This document shows positions 51,041 through 61,200 of a DNA stretch of 64,000 bases, one piece after another. Within the stretch, counting starts at the first letter, position 1, and the number at the start of each line of letters is the position of its first letter. Under the pieces are notes generated by a model. The model saw only the letters and a program-made list of their open reading frames with translations, was not told the DNA's origin and made no database searches. The position numbers and the translations under genes were made by a program. Where the stretch lies: positions 1 through 64,000 of the forward strand of contig NZ_BOSE01000013.1 of NCBI RefSeq assembly GCF_018403185.1, in the 5' to 3' direction. Origin of the DNA: Paenibacillus montaniterrae (lineage in GTDB: Bacteria > Bacillota > Bacilli > Paenibacillales > Paenibacillaceae).

Positions 51041-51509
51041 CTATTGAATTTTATAAAGCTTCCACTGTCCGTCTGTTTTAATAAACACAAAGTCGAAAGA
51101 AGATGAGCTTTCTCCATCTGTGCTGGAGGTTAGCATTGTAATTTTCACAATTTCAACATCAGTTGAAATTTCAGATAAGCTGTACTCATCAATGACAGCA
51201 GATAGGCGCGATTGATCTGCTTCCAGCTTGGTCACTGCTAAAATATATGGCCCAATAAGCGATAAATCGGCTGTGCTTGGATCGTACATAAACGCGGAAT
51301 GAGCCTCATAGTCGTTGGCTTCCACTGTCTTGAACAAGGAAATGATCGTCTCAACAAGCTCATCCTCCACGCCTGCAGCCTCAATATTGTCCCAATCCAG
51401 CTTTCCTTCTCTTGGTTTCCTATGCATGGAATGGCGCATTTTGAGCAGAGCAAGCCCCAATAAGCAAGCTCACTAAAGTAAGAAGCATTATAGCAATTAA
51501 ACGATTCAT
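51041..51509 (-). pseudogene. Lipoprotein gene with a frameshift
   Basis: The minus-strand gene begins at ATG 51509 with ttaggatg upstream and encodes a clear lipoprotein signal peptide (MNRLIAIMLLTLVSLLIGAC), but this frame stops at 51420. The rest of the protein (from about KPREGKLDWDNIEAAGVEDE to the stop at 51041) continues in the +1 frame, with no good start of its own. A single base change in length near 51420-51455 would restore a 155-residue lipoprotein. The C-terminal domain (VVTIISLFKTVEANDYEAHSAF region, then SFDFVFIKTDGQWKLYKIQ) looks like a small cystatin/NTF2-like fold. It is either a sequencing error or a genuine frameshift. Confidence 0.7.
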
Positions 51510-51675
51510 CTTTTTCACATCCTAAGCTTTCTATAAACTAGAATAGCCTAATTTTTGCTAGAAAGAAACTAACATTAGCTAGCTTTTTGTCTTCATAAAT
51601 TTTCATAAGATCTTAGCTATGTTAGTATGAGAGGTATAGCGTTCCAGGACAGAAATTGGTTAAGGTGGTAAAGGG

Positions 51676-52578
51676 ATGAATCGCGATTCGTTAATAACGT
51701 TAAAGAAAATATCGAAGCGATATGGCAGTCGAGAGGTTTTGTCTAATATTTCACTCAGTCTTAGGCAGGGTGAGTGCATCATGATTAGAGGGAGCAACGG
51801 CTCAGGAAAAAGCACGCTGCTAAAAATTGTCGCTGGCTTAATTCCGTTTACCGCAGGCGAAAGGCAACTGGCACACGCCAAGCTTGTAATCGGCTATGCT
51901 CCCGATCACTTGGCTAGGCTGCGCATGACATCAACGGAATACTTGACTCATATGGGCAGATTATCGAGGATGCCGAAGGAGCAGCTGCAGACTCGTATTG
52001 AGCAGCTTCATGCATTTTTCAATTTGGAGCAGAGCAAAAGCTTGAAAATGACGCATTTTTCAAAAGGGATGCTGCAAAAGGTCAACCTCATGCAAGCTAC
52101 GCTTCACGATCCCGAGCTGTTAGTGCTGGATGAGCCACTATCAGGCTTGGACAAGGAATCCGTGCAGCATCTGCTTTCTTCTTTACAGCAAATTAAAGCA
52201 GCAGGCACGTCAATTTTAGCTGCCGTTCATGACACTCTGCTTGCGAGCGAGCTGGGAGGCACGACCTTTTGGATTAAGCAAGGACGTCTGGAGAACTCGA
52301 ACATGCAAGCAGCAGCACTACATTCTTCTCAGCTTTCCTCAGTGGCTGCGGCTCAAAAGTCAGTAGAGAAAGGCGCTGTATTTGAACTGCTTCTCGAGCT
52401 CTCTGAGCAGCAGCTTCAGCATCTTACGCATCTATTTCCAGAGGTCGTCTGGAGCAAGGAGCGCCATGGATTAATGACAGCTATCGTGCTGCAAAAGGAC
52501 TATTATTCATTGATGAGCGAAATGGTGCAGCAGAAAATCGAAATGATTAGCTTGCAGCGAAAGGAGGTTGCCAAGTGA
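51676..52578 (+). CDS. ABC transporter ATP-binding protein
   Basis: A 300-residue ATPase with Walker A GSNGSGKSTLLK, a variant signature FSKGMLQKVNLM in place of LSGGQ, and Walker B LLVLDEPLSGLD. The last 80 residues form an extra C-terminal domain. ATG 51676 follows aaggtgg. The permease gene overlaps it by 4 bases. The export substrate is unknown. Confidence 0.9.
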   Translation: MNRDSLITLKKISKRYGSREVLSNISLSLRQGECIMIRGSNGSGKSTLLKIVAGLIPFTAGERQLAHAKLVIGYAPDHLARLRMTSTEYLTHMGRLSRMPKEQLQTRIEQLHAFFNLEQSKSLKMTHFSKGMLQKVNLMQATLHDPELLVLDEPLSGLDKESVQHLLSSLQQIKAAGTSILAAVHDTLLASELGGTTFWIKQGRLENSNMQAAALHSSQLSSVAAAQKSVEKGAVFELLLELSEQQLQHLTHLFPEVVWSKERHGLMTAIVLQKDYYSLMSEMVQQKIEMISLQRKEVAK

Positions 52579-53288
52579 TCGCGTTACTTTCCTATTTGCA
52601 TTCCTGCTATATTCGTTCATATCGCTTTGGCCCGCCTGTGTTTATTTTTCTTTTTGGCATTACCTTTATCTATATGGTTGTACCAAATCCGGTAATGGAA
52701 AGCTATTCGTTCTCGATATCTTTTCTATTTGTTATTTCTGCTGCGATAAGCTACAGTATGATGGATATTGAAGCTCCGAGCCAGGAGGCTGTAACTATGC
52801 TGCATGCCGGCAGCTTTATACGTACAACTTTCGGCAAGCTGCTTTATAGCTGGCTATTTACGTTGCCGCTTGCGTTATTTGCAGTGCTGTATCCTGCTTT
52901 GTTTAATAAGTTTGATAGAGTCGCTGGATTGGACGAGCTCACGTTGTCACTTTTATATCATCTTGCAGGCAGTTGGCTTGGCATTACACTTGCCTGCTGG
53001 TTTAGCTCCAAGCTGGTACGCTCACGCACGACTTCTTTTTTATCACTGAGCCTTGTGATTGTAGTTGCTTTTTGCGTAAGTCCGCTTGAAAAAGAGCTTC
53101 CTGATAGTTTGAAGCCGCTCAAGTGGCTGCTTCCTCCTTTGGATGAAATCATTCAGCTTCTGTTTCATTTTGAGGACGCAACGCTCGCTTCAAAGCTGCT
53201 TGCGCTTGCAGCTCCGTTACTATATGGCACTATTTTATGTGCATTATTTTTAATGCTGTTAAATAAGCGGCGTTTGGATTCGCTATAA
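52575..53288 (+). CDS. ABC transporter permease
   Basis: A 237-residue membrane protein with about six helices. The start is a GTG at 52575 overlapping the ATPase stop (GTGA) with aaaggagg upstream, so the two are translationally coupled. It lacks a clear family motif; size and layout fit an ABC-2 type exporter permease. Confidence 0.85.
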   Translation: MIALLSYLHSCYIRSYRFGPPVFIFLFGITFIYMVVPNPVMESYSFSISFLFVISAAISYSMMDIEAPSQEAVTMLHAGSFIRTTFGKLLYSWLFTLPLALFAVLYPALFNKFDRVAGLDELTLSLLYHLAGSWLGITLACWFSSKLVRSRTTSFLSLSLVIVVAFCVSPLEKELPDSLKPLKWLLPPLDEIIQLLFHFEDATLASKLLALAAPLLYGTILCALFLMLLNKRRLDSL

Positions 53289-53312
53289 AGGTCTTAGGAA
53301 GGAGGGAGTGTC

Positions 53313-53735
53313 ATGAAGCAGCTTGCAATAAGAGTATGCACCGAAGCAGATTTGGAAATGCTGGCTGTTCTTAATAAGCATCTAATTGAGGATGAGCAGC
53401 ATGATAATACGATGAATGCGGCACAATTGAAGGAAAGAATGCGATCTTTTATAGCAAATGACTATATTGCTTATACGTTTGAGGATCGGGCTGTGGTCAT
53501 TGGCTACGCGCTAGTTGATCATAGCAGGCAGCCGCTCTATTTGAGACAATTTTTCATTTGCAGAGAGCACAGACGAATGGGCTATGGAACGGCAGCTTTT
53601 GAAAGCTTGCTTAATCATTTAAATAGTGAGAGCCTTGATATTGAGGTTTTGCATCATAATGAACGCGGCTATCAGTTTTGGAAGTCCCTTGGTTTTGTAG
53701 AGCGAAGCGTATATATGAGACGCAAAAGCGACTAG
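53313..53735 (+). CDS. GNAT-family N-acetyltransferase
   Basis: A 140-residue acetyltransferase with the acetyl-CoA motif QFFICREHRRMGYGTAAFES (R/Q-x-x-G-x-G/A as RRMGYG) and the end EVLHHNERGYQFWKSLGF typical of GNAT enzymes. gaaggaggg precedes ATG 53313. It is the third gene after the ABC pair and may be in the same operon. The acetylated substrate is unknown. Confidence 0.92.
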   Translation: MKQLAIRVCTEADLEMLAVLNKHLIEDEQHDNTMNAAQLKERMRSFIANDYIAYTFEDRAVVIGYALVDHSRQPLYLRQFFICREHRRMGYGTAAFESLLNHLNSESLDIEVLHHNERGYQFWKSLGFVERSVYMRRKSD

Positions 53736-53773
53736 AAGAAATCGTTACTCGGAGCTGCTGAATAATCACAAAC

Positions 53774-53839
53774 AAAAAAGAAGGCTTGTTCAAATTGTCA
53801 GCATTCACTGACTTTCTGGACAAGCCCTTTTTTCTTTTT
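53774..53839. terminator. Bidirectional terminator between GNAT and siderophore ATPase genes
   Basis: Stem aaaaaagaaggcttgttca with tggacaagcccttttttctttt (imperfect), A run before and T run after, between convergent genes. Confidence 0.78.
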
Positions 53840-53870
53840 GGCTTATTATTGTAGCGTACAGACTGCTTCA

Positions 53871-54674
53871 TCAAGAGCCAATATGGTAGCGGCCTTTAGG
53901 TACGACTAAAGGGGAGCCTGATAGCGGGTCCTCAATGACGGTGCAGTCAAGCCCGAAAATGTGTTTAACCATGTCGCTTGTAATGACCTTGGAAGGCTCA
54001 CCCTCTGTAACAAGCTTGCCTTTATCGAGTGCGAATATATGATCTGCGTAGCGAGCTGAAAGATTAATATCATGCAGCACCATTACAATAGTCGTTCCGT
54101 GTTTGCGATTCAAGTCGGTAAGCAGGTCAAGAATTTCGACTTGATACGTAATGTCGAGAAAGGTGGTTGGCTCATCAAGAAATAAGATGTCGGTTTGCTG
54201 AGCGAGCGCCATTGCGATCCATACCCGCTGTCTTTGCCCGCCTGACAGCTCGTCAATGTTATGATTCGCAAACTCTGTAATGTTCATAATCGCCATTGCT
54301 TCGGCAACCGCTTCTGAGTCTTTTTTCGTCCAGCCTCTTAGTAATGTTTGATGAGGAAATCTGCCTCTCCCCACCAAATCCGCAACGGATATACCCTCAG
54401 GAACGATTGGCGATTGAGGCAGCAGTCCAACAATACGTGCCAATTGCTTGGGTGGAATTTTGCCGATAGCTTTACCATCTAGCGTTATTTTTCCTGATAT
54501 CGGTTTAATAAGCCGTGCCAATGTTTTAAGAAGGGTAGACTTGCCACAGCCATTGGCGCCGATAATAATGCTGATTTTATTGCTGGGAATGACAAGGTCG
54601 ATCCCTTGGATAATCGTTTTATGATCATAGCCGGCAACGAGCTGCTCCGCTTGAAAAACATGAGTAGGTTTCAT
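53871..54674 (-). CDS. Ferric siderophore ABC transporter, ATP-binding protein (FecE/FhuC type)
   Basis: A 267-residue ATPase: Walker A GANGCGKSTLLK, signature LSGGQRQRVWIAM and Walker B ILFLDEPTTFLD. It drives uptake of an iron-siderophore complex. The ATG at 54674 overlaps the stop of the preceding permease (TAATG). Last gene of the minus-strand operon. Confidence 0.95.
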   Translation of the reverse strand: MKPTHVFQAEQLVAGYDHKTIIQGIDLVIPSNKISIIIGANGCGKSTLLKTLARLIKPISGKITLDGKAIGKIPPKQLARIVGLLPQSPIVPEGISVADLVGRGRFPHQTLLRGWTKKDSEAVAEAMAIMNITEFANHNIDELSGGQRQRVWIAMALAQQTDILFLDEPTTFLDITYQVEILDLLTDLNRKHGTTIVMVLHDINLSARYADHIFALDKGKLVTEGEPSKVITSDMVKHIFGLDCTVIEDPLSGSPLVVPKGRYHIGS

Positions 54675-55705
54675 TATAATTCTCCTTTTCGATTCATCCG
54701 GATTAGCAAATAGATCAAATAAGGTGCACCAAGTATCCCCGTTATAACACCGACCGGGAATCTATACTCAAATGCAAACTGCCCGATTAAATCTGCTGCC
54801 AACACCAAATTTACGCCAACAAGACCTGCAGGAATAAGATTGGAGAAGCCGATTCCTACTAATCGATTTGCGATTGGCCCTGCAAGAAAGGAGACAAATG
54901 CTATTGGTCCAGTAGTAGCAGTTGCAATAGCAATCATACAGACAGAGCTTACAATAAGCGCCACTCTTGTTTTATCTGTAGCCACACCAAGCGAGGATGC
55001 AGTTTGCTCCCCAAGCTCAAGAATGCTGAGCTGCTTTCCTAGTATAACTAAGAAAGGAGTAAGCATGCAGACCGCGATAACTAGAGGCAGAAGCTCCTTC
55101 ATCTGAGCGCCGTTAAGACTGCCGCTGAGCCAACGGATTGCGGCTGGCAAATCCTGCTGCGAGCTAATCAGTAATAGATAGGAGATGACCGCATCAAGCA
55201 TCGCCTGTATGCCAATCCCGATAAGAATTAATCTTCCTATTGAAAAGGCTTTGCCTCTCGAAAATAGATACATAACGACAACTGTTACGAGTCCACCAAC
55301 TACTGCGGCAACAGAAACAAGCGCTCTGCTTGAATGCAGCACCGTAATAAAAAATACTGCTGCGGCGCTTGAGCCGGAGGTAATGCCAATTACATTAGGG
55401 TTGGCAAGCGGATTGCGCAGCATCGTTTGAAACACATAGCCAGCAATACCAAATGCAAAACCAGCAAAGAGTCCAGCCAGCATTCTTGGCAGGCGTATCG
55501 TATTAATGGCAAAAGATGCACCCTTTAGCTCTTCACCAGAAAGAACGCGGATCACATCTTTAATAGGATAGATGGTATTGCCAAGCAGAAGCATCGCACA
55601 GCAAAGCATGCAAGCCATCACTAGCAAAACGCTGGTAACAAGGACCCATCGGCGACGTCTTTGACGTCTGCCTGCGGCAATAATTGCTAAAGTTTCATTT
55701 GTCAT
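54674..55705 (-). CDS. Ferric siderophore ABC transporter permease (FecCD family)
   Basis: A 343-residue permease with about ten transmembrane helices and the family motifs GFAFGIAGYVFQTMLRNPLA and PIAFVSFLAGPIANRLVG. It starts with ATG 55705, overlapping the end of the other permease by 4 bases. Forms the channel heterodimer with the product of 55702-56739. Confidence 0.95.
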   Translation of the reverse strand: MTNETLAIIAAGRRQRRRRWVLVTSVLLVMACMLCCAMLLLGNTIYPIKDVIRVLSGEELKGASFAINTIRLPRMLAGLFAGFAFGIAGYVFQTMLRNPLANPNVIGITSGSSAAAVFFITVLHSSRALVSVAAVVGGLVTVVVMYLFSRGKAFSIGRLILIGIGIQAMLDAVISYLLLISSQQDLPAAIRWLSGSLNGAQMKELLPLVIAVCMLTPFLVILGKQLSILELGEQTASSLGVATDKTRVALIVSSVCMIAIATATTGPIAFVSFLAGPIANRLVGIGFSNLIPAGLVGVNLVLAADLIGQFAFEYRFPVGVITGILGAPYLIYLLIRMNRKGEL

Positions 55706-56739
55706 AATGAACGCACTTTCGATTTAATAGCTAATAGGATTAGAATTGGAGCTCCGATAAAGGCTGTAACAATGCCAACCTCAACCTCTCCTGTATTACC
55801 GATCAGTCTGCCGCATACATCGGATAACGTCAGAATGATTGCGCCAGCCAGCGCTGACATCGGAATTACATAGCGCAAATCAGGCCCCAGCATAAGACGG
55901 ATTACATGGGTAGACAGAAGGCCGATAAACCCGATAGGCCCAGCTAATGCTGTAGCTGCGCCGCATAAAATGACGCCCCCCAGAGCTGCTACAAGCCGCA
56001 GCACTCCCGTACGTACGCCAAGTCCGCTTGCGGCTTCATCGCCAAGCGCTAGTGCATTTAATGCCGGAGCTGTAATGACGGCTATCAATATTCCAATCAA
56101 TAAAAACGGAATGAACGTGGTGATGCTGCTCCAGCTAGCTGAACCAACACTTCCCACCTGCCAAAATCTCATTTGATCCATCGCATAGGCGCGAGGAATT
56201 AAGATGGCGGATACTAGAGAAGACAGTGCGGCGCTTGTGGCTGCTCCAGCAAGTACAAGCTTGATAGGTGTTGCACCACCGCGACCCATCGAGCCAATTC
56301 CGAATACGAATACAGCCGTAATGCCGGCGCCTAACAGCGCCAGCCATATATATTCATTGGCAGTCGTAATGTTGAACAAGGCGATTCCGCATACAACGAA
56401 TAAAGAGGCGCCAGTATTGACGCCTAGTATGCTTGGATCGGCTAATGGATTGCGTGTGACGGACTGCATAAGCGCGCCGGATACGCCAAGCGCCGCACCG
56501 CAAAATAAGCTGAATATCGTTCGGGAGACTCTTTTCCGAACTACATTAGCTCCAAAGGAATCTATATTTGGATTAAATAAACCATCAATAAGCTCATTCC
56601 AGCGAATGACGCGCGCGCCAAAAAGCAAGGATGCGACTGCGCATACCCCAAGCAGCACAATACCAATGGTTAACACCAATGTAAAATGCTTTGGGATATG
56701 CGAGCCTTGATGATGGTGTGAGGTCGCAGAACTATTCAT
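55702..56739 (-). CDS. Ferric siderophore ABC transporter permease (FecCD family)
   Basis: A 345-residue permease with about ten transmembrane helices; motifs GAALGVSGALMQSVTRNPLA and GPIGFIGLLSTHVIRLML. Its ATG at 56739 overlaps the end of the binding-protein gene by 8 bases. An N-terminal His/Ser-rich stretch (SSATSHHHQGSH) precedes the first helix. Confidence 0.95.
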   Translation of the reverse strand: MNSSATSHHHQGSHIPKHFTLVLTIGIVLLGVCAVASLLFGARVIRWNELIDGLFNPNIDSFGANVVRKRVSRTIFSLFCGAALGVSGALMQSVTRNPLADPSILGVNTGASLFVVCGIALFNITTANEYIWLALLGAGITAVFVFGIGSMGRGGATPIKLVLAGAATSAALSSLVSAILIPRAYAMDQMRFWQVGSVGSASWSSITTFIPFLLIGILIAVITAPALNALALGDEAASGLGVRTGVLRLVAALGGVILCGAATALAGPIGFIGLLSTHVIRLMLGPDLRYVIPMSALAGAIILTLSDVCGRLIGNTGEVEVGIVTAFIGAPILILLAIKSKVRSL

Positions 56740-57820
56740 TGATCTTGTCTATAGCTTCCCCGATTAGTGCTAAATACTCGTCAATCGTATAGGCAATGGA
56801 AAGCGGGTTAGGCGTGCCGGCAGCGACTAATGGCGTATCGCTAGTAATGAAAGCAACAGAGCCTCTTTCGATAGCTGGAATTTTACCGATGACCGTATCA
56901 GCTTTAAGCGTTTCATACAATTCATCATTGCCGTATCCGACAATTAAATCAGCATCATACAGCGCTTCGATATTTTCCGCACTTAGCTGTAAGGAATAGC
57001 TTTTCGGATCAGTGATTTGACTTGTAATGCTTTCAGGATATTCCATGCCTAATTCATAAAGGAAGGAAACCCGTGAATCGATCGGCGTATAAATGTGCAG
57101 CTGCGACAGATCCTGTGCAGAGAAGTTCACCCAAACAACCTTTTTGCCTTCAATTTGCGGGTATTTAGCCAGCTTCTCTTGAATCAAAGCTTCGGTATCT
57201 TTAATCAACTGCTCTCCTTCTGCTTTCATGCCCATGCCGGTAGCGTTATATGTAACCTGCTCACGCCATGTCGTTGCCCACGGAGCTGTTGGATACGGTA
57301 CTACTGGGGCGATTTGGCTAAGCAGATCGTAATCCTCTTGCGTGATGCCAGAATAAGCGGCGAGAATGACATCCGGGTCAGAGTCGGAAATCGCCTCGAA
57401 ATCAAGTCCGTCTGTATCCTGATATACATTTGGGTCAGTTACGTCCAGCTCGGCAAGCTTTTCAGCAGTCCAAGGCAAAAGTCCGCTGTCATCCTGAACT
57501 CCGAAGTTGGCAGCAGAGAAACCAACAGGAACAACGCCAAGCGCAAGAGCGATATCATGGTTTGCCCATTGAATCGTCGCTACGCGCTCAGGCTTGCTGT
57601 CAATAACCGTTTCGCCCAAAGCATGCTTAATAATAATTGGATATTCTGTATTTGATTGCTCAGCATCAGTCGGTTCAGGTGTTGAAGTTTCAGTATTTGC
57701 TGAGTCGTTTGGCGCAGCGTCATTATTTGGTGTTGAGTTGGTTGACTGTTTTCCACAGCCAGCCAGTACTAGAATAAGTGAAACCATCAAGATGAGTGCC
57801 GTTGAAGAGATTTTTTTCAT
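56732..57820 (-). CDS. Ferric siderophore ABC transporter, substrate-binding lipoprotein
   Basis: A 362-residue lipoprotein with lipobox VLAGC (Cys22), a Thr/Asn/Glu-rich linker and a FecB-type binding domain starting near IIKHALGETVIDSKPERVA. First gene of the four-gene uptake operon, with aaagga before ATG 57820 and a good Fur box 37 bases upstream. The siderophore is unknown; a length and linker of this kind are seen in both hydroxamate and catecholate receptors. Confidence 0.95.
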   Translation of the reverse strand: MKKISSTALILMVSLILVLAGCGKQSTNSTPNNDAAPNDSANTETSTPEPTDAEQSNTEYPIIIKHALGETVIDSKPERVATIQWANHDIALALGVVPVGFSAANFGVQDDSGLLPWTAEKLAELDVTDPNVYQDTDGLDFEAISDSDPDVILAAYSGITQEDYDLLSQIAPVVPYPTAPWATTWREQVTYNATGMGMKAEGEQLIKDTEALIQEKLAKYPQIEGKKVVWVNFSAQDLSQLHIYTPIDSRVSFLYELGMEYPESITSQITDPKSYSLQLSAENIEALYDADLIVGYGNDELYETLKADTVIGKIPAIERGSVAFITSDTPLVAAGTPNPLSIAYTIDEYLALIGEAIDKINE

Positions 57821-57856
57821 GTTTGTTGAATCCTTTCTATAATTAGATCAGGCTTT

Positions 57857-57871
57857 TGATAGTGATTATCA
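57857..57871 (-). promoter_or_regulatory. Fur box of the siderophore uptake operon
   Basis: tgatagtgattatca matches the 7-1-7 Fur consensus TGATAATNATTATCA with a single mismatch and lies in the promoter region of the binding-protein gene. Expression should rise under iron limitation. Confidence 0.82.
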
Positions 57872-58233
57872 CTCTCGTCATTCTATAGTTTAATCGCTAT
57901 TTTGTCAAAGAAAATGTTGGGGCATCGAGTAATTTCATATATGAAAATAAGACGCCGCAAGGCGTTTTTTATTGCTCGGCAAGATGCTGCTATATGGACA
58001 AAATAGTTCCACCTTTCGCCTGCCAACTCAATCAAGCCTGCCTGCTGCAATGCAAAAATATCGAATAGACGGTCTAACGCTTCACCCTATAAGATCAAAT
58101 TGCGCAAGAGGCTTGCGCTGGATTTAGCCATGAGAGCAGAAAGGAGGGCGGCGGGAAGCAGTATGGAAACGAGTTAATGCTTCATCGTTCAGCATAAGGC
58201 AGCTAATTCTAAAAAAAGGAGTGAGTTGACGGA
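57872..58233. other. Intergenic region before the polysaccharide lyase gene
   Basis: Apart from a small terminator-like hairpin at 57950-57971 I see no gene. An open frame on the minus strand (about 58090-57897, 64 codons, containing LFDIFALQQAGLIELAG) could be a protein remnant but has no start and reads through the hairpin. The promoter of the lyase gene must lie here but no strong -35/-10 pair stands out. Confidence 0.45.
57950..57971. terminator. Small terminator-like hairpin
   Basis: Stem acgcc/ggcgt with a gcaa tetraloop and six T on the plus strand. No plus-strand gene ends here, so its purpose is unclear. Confidence 0.5.
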
Positions 58234-61200
58234 ATGCTTCAATTTTATACGAAACGTACTCGTACCAAACGATTTGGACTAAAGCAAATGCTGACAGCAG
58301 GGCTGGTTGTAATGCTGCTTGCAGCGCCGTTTAATGTTACGGCGGCCAGCGGTGGCATGCCAGGCAATAAAGAGCAGCTTTCCTTAGTCGAGCAGTTTGA
58401 CTTTGAGCATGATACAGGGGGCTTTGTATCGGGCTCGGCAGCAGTAGCCTCTGAAAACGGCGTGCTGAAGGCAACGGGTTCAGGCTCAGGCAATCGTTCA
58501 GCAGCCTATCAGTACGCTGCTCCTGTAAACGCAGCCGAGGTGCAGTATACATTTGACTGGAAGCCAGAGGATGTAACCACTGCAGCGAATTCAAGCGAGC
58601 TGCTATGGCGGGATGCGAATGAAAAGCCACTCTTTCGCATCGTTAAGCAAGGCGGAGAAAATGGCGGGATCTACTACGGCGCAGGCTCGACCGGAACAGA
58701 CTTGAGCAGCTTGTCACAGGCGCTTGCTTCTCACAGCCAGGCAGATTGGCTAACGGTAGAGGTCGATTTTGATTTTGCTGTGGAGCAGATTCATTTGCGG
58801 CTATATGACAAGCAAACAGAGCTGCTGCTCATCGACAGCGGCGCCATAAGCTTGTCCTCGGTCGAATATATCAATCAAATCGGCAGCGTCATGCTGAATG
58901 GCAATCGCTCGAGTGGACAAAGCCTGCAGTTTACGATGTATATCGACGACTTTAAGACAATGGCATCGAAAGCGCCTGCACCGGAGCAGCTGCCGCAGGC
59001 TGTAGTCGAAATTGTGACGGAATATGCCGGCAATCAGGCAGTACCGCTCAATCAAGCCCTCGAGGATGTTGTTTCGATCCTGCCTCCAACGGTAGATATT
59101 CGGCTTGCCAACGGTGCGCTGCGTACGGGCATTCCGCTTATATGGAGCAGTGATGACTATAATGCAGCCGTCCCGGGAGGCTATGCTTTCAAGGGAGAGC
59201 TTGATTTGTCCGCTCTATCGCGGGTGATAAACCCGGACGAGCTTGCTGCGCAAGTGACCATTACTGTAGAAGCGGGAGCTGCAATGCCAGAGAAGCCCGG
59301 ATACGTGACGGTGCTTTATACGGATTTTGGTGATCAAGGCGCGCTAGTGCCTGCATATTGGGGCTTTACGACGGCGAACGCCACTTTAAGCCTCCATACG
59401 GAGCAGCTTGCCGGCAACAGCACCTCCAAGCTGCATTTCAATATTACCGATCAGTCCGGCGGCAGAGTCGCTAGTCGAAATTTCGCTCAAGCGTACATGG
59501 GTGAAGAGGTTGTGCTTGAATTCGACTGGTATCCGGGAAAAGTGAATGACAAAGGCTCGAATCCAAATGAAAACGGCGGCGAGCTTCGCATTACGAACAG
59601 CAGCAATCAAACGATCTTTACACTGAACCATACGAACAATGCGCCGCTGTCGTATTACATTGGCAATGGCGAGCAGCGTGCAGCTACTGCGATTGTTGAG
59701 CCAGAGGCCTGGTATCATACAGTGCTTGTATTTGATTACGTTCATAATGAAATTCGCCTTAGCCTGTCCAATGACTCGCTTGGTGTACATGAGGAGATCA
59801 GCCTTTCTATGGATGGCTTGAGCATGGATACTAAGCTTGGTGGAATGCGACTTGGCGGCGTAAGAACCTCGGGCAATAATTTAACGTGGGATACGTACCT
59901 CGACAATGTTGCGCTGTATGTGTCGCCGTTAAGTGATCATGCGATTACATTGGTTGATCAGCTGCCCTACCATCGCATTTATGTTGGTCAGGCTACAGAC
60001 GAGCTTGCTTCGATCGGGCTGCCTGACGAGGTCGAGGTGACGCTGGCAGATGGCTCCAAGGCCCATGCAGCGATTGCCGCGTGGGAGGAGGTTGATCCAT
60101 GGAATGCTGCAGCAGCAGGCGTTTATGAATTTAGAGGCGTGCTTGATGATGACAACGATTACAAAAACCCGTTTAATAAAACGGCCTTGCTGTATGTATA
60201 CAATCGACTGGAGCCGCTAAGCCAAGCGAGAAATACGGAATGGCTGGATCGAGGTGTGATAGCTCTGTCAGCGGACGATGGAATTTTTGTCAGCTGGCGA
60301 CTGCTGGCCGATGAGTACAACGACGGTGTAGCTTTCTATCTGTATCGCAACGGCACATTGCTGAACGATACGCCATTACTAACAACCAATTATGTGGACA
60401 CACAAGGAAAACCTGGCGATCAATACACGGTTGCCACTGTGCGCAACGGCCGTGCAGTGCAGGATGGCAGCGCAACGGCGCTGGAAACGGATTACTTGGC
60501 AATTCCGCTGCAAAAGCCTGAAGGCGGCGAAACAGCAACAGGCAGCTATACGTACAGTGCCAATGATGCCAGTGTCGGTGATCTGGATGGAGACGGCGAA
60601 TACGAAATTATTGTCAAATGGTACCCTTCCAACGCGATCGACAGCTCGCAGTCAGGCATGACGGGCCCAACGATCTTTGATGCCTATAAGCTGGACGGCA
60701 CGCTGCTGTGGCGCATGAATATGGGCTTGAATCTTACATCTGGCGCGCATTATCATCAATTTATTGTTGCCGATCTGGACGGGGACGGCCGCAGCGAGTT
60801 TTTAATTAAAACGGCTGATGCGACTACGGTATACGGTGCAACGGAGGGCCAATTTGATGAAAGCAAGGTAATCAGCGTAATCGGTAATGCCGAGGATAAT
60901 GGACGCTGGGTGAATGAGTCCGGCAAAGTATTTGACGGCCCTGAATACATTTCCGTATTTGAAGGCTTGACGGGCAAGGAAATTGATACGATTGATTATG
61001 TATTCGCGCTAGGCGATGTCGCTTCCTGGGGAGACAGCTTCCATAATCGCTCTGACCGTTTTCTTGCAGGACTCGCTTATTTGGACGGTAAAAAGCCGAG
61101 CGTTGTGTACGGTCGCGGCTATTATGAGCGTACGACGTTTGCTGCTTATTCGCTTGTTAACGGCAAGCTGATTACGGAGTGGACCTTCGATTCGGCTGCT

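Noticed and set aside
57897..58090. Minus-strand open frame containing LFDIFALQQAGLIELAG
   Set aside because: Looks slightly like a protein C terminus but has no start, and it reads through a hairpin; too weak to call a pseudogene.
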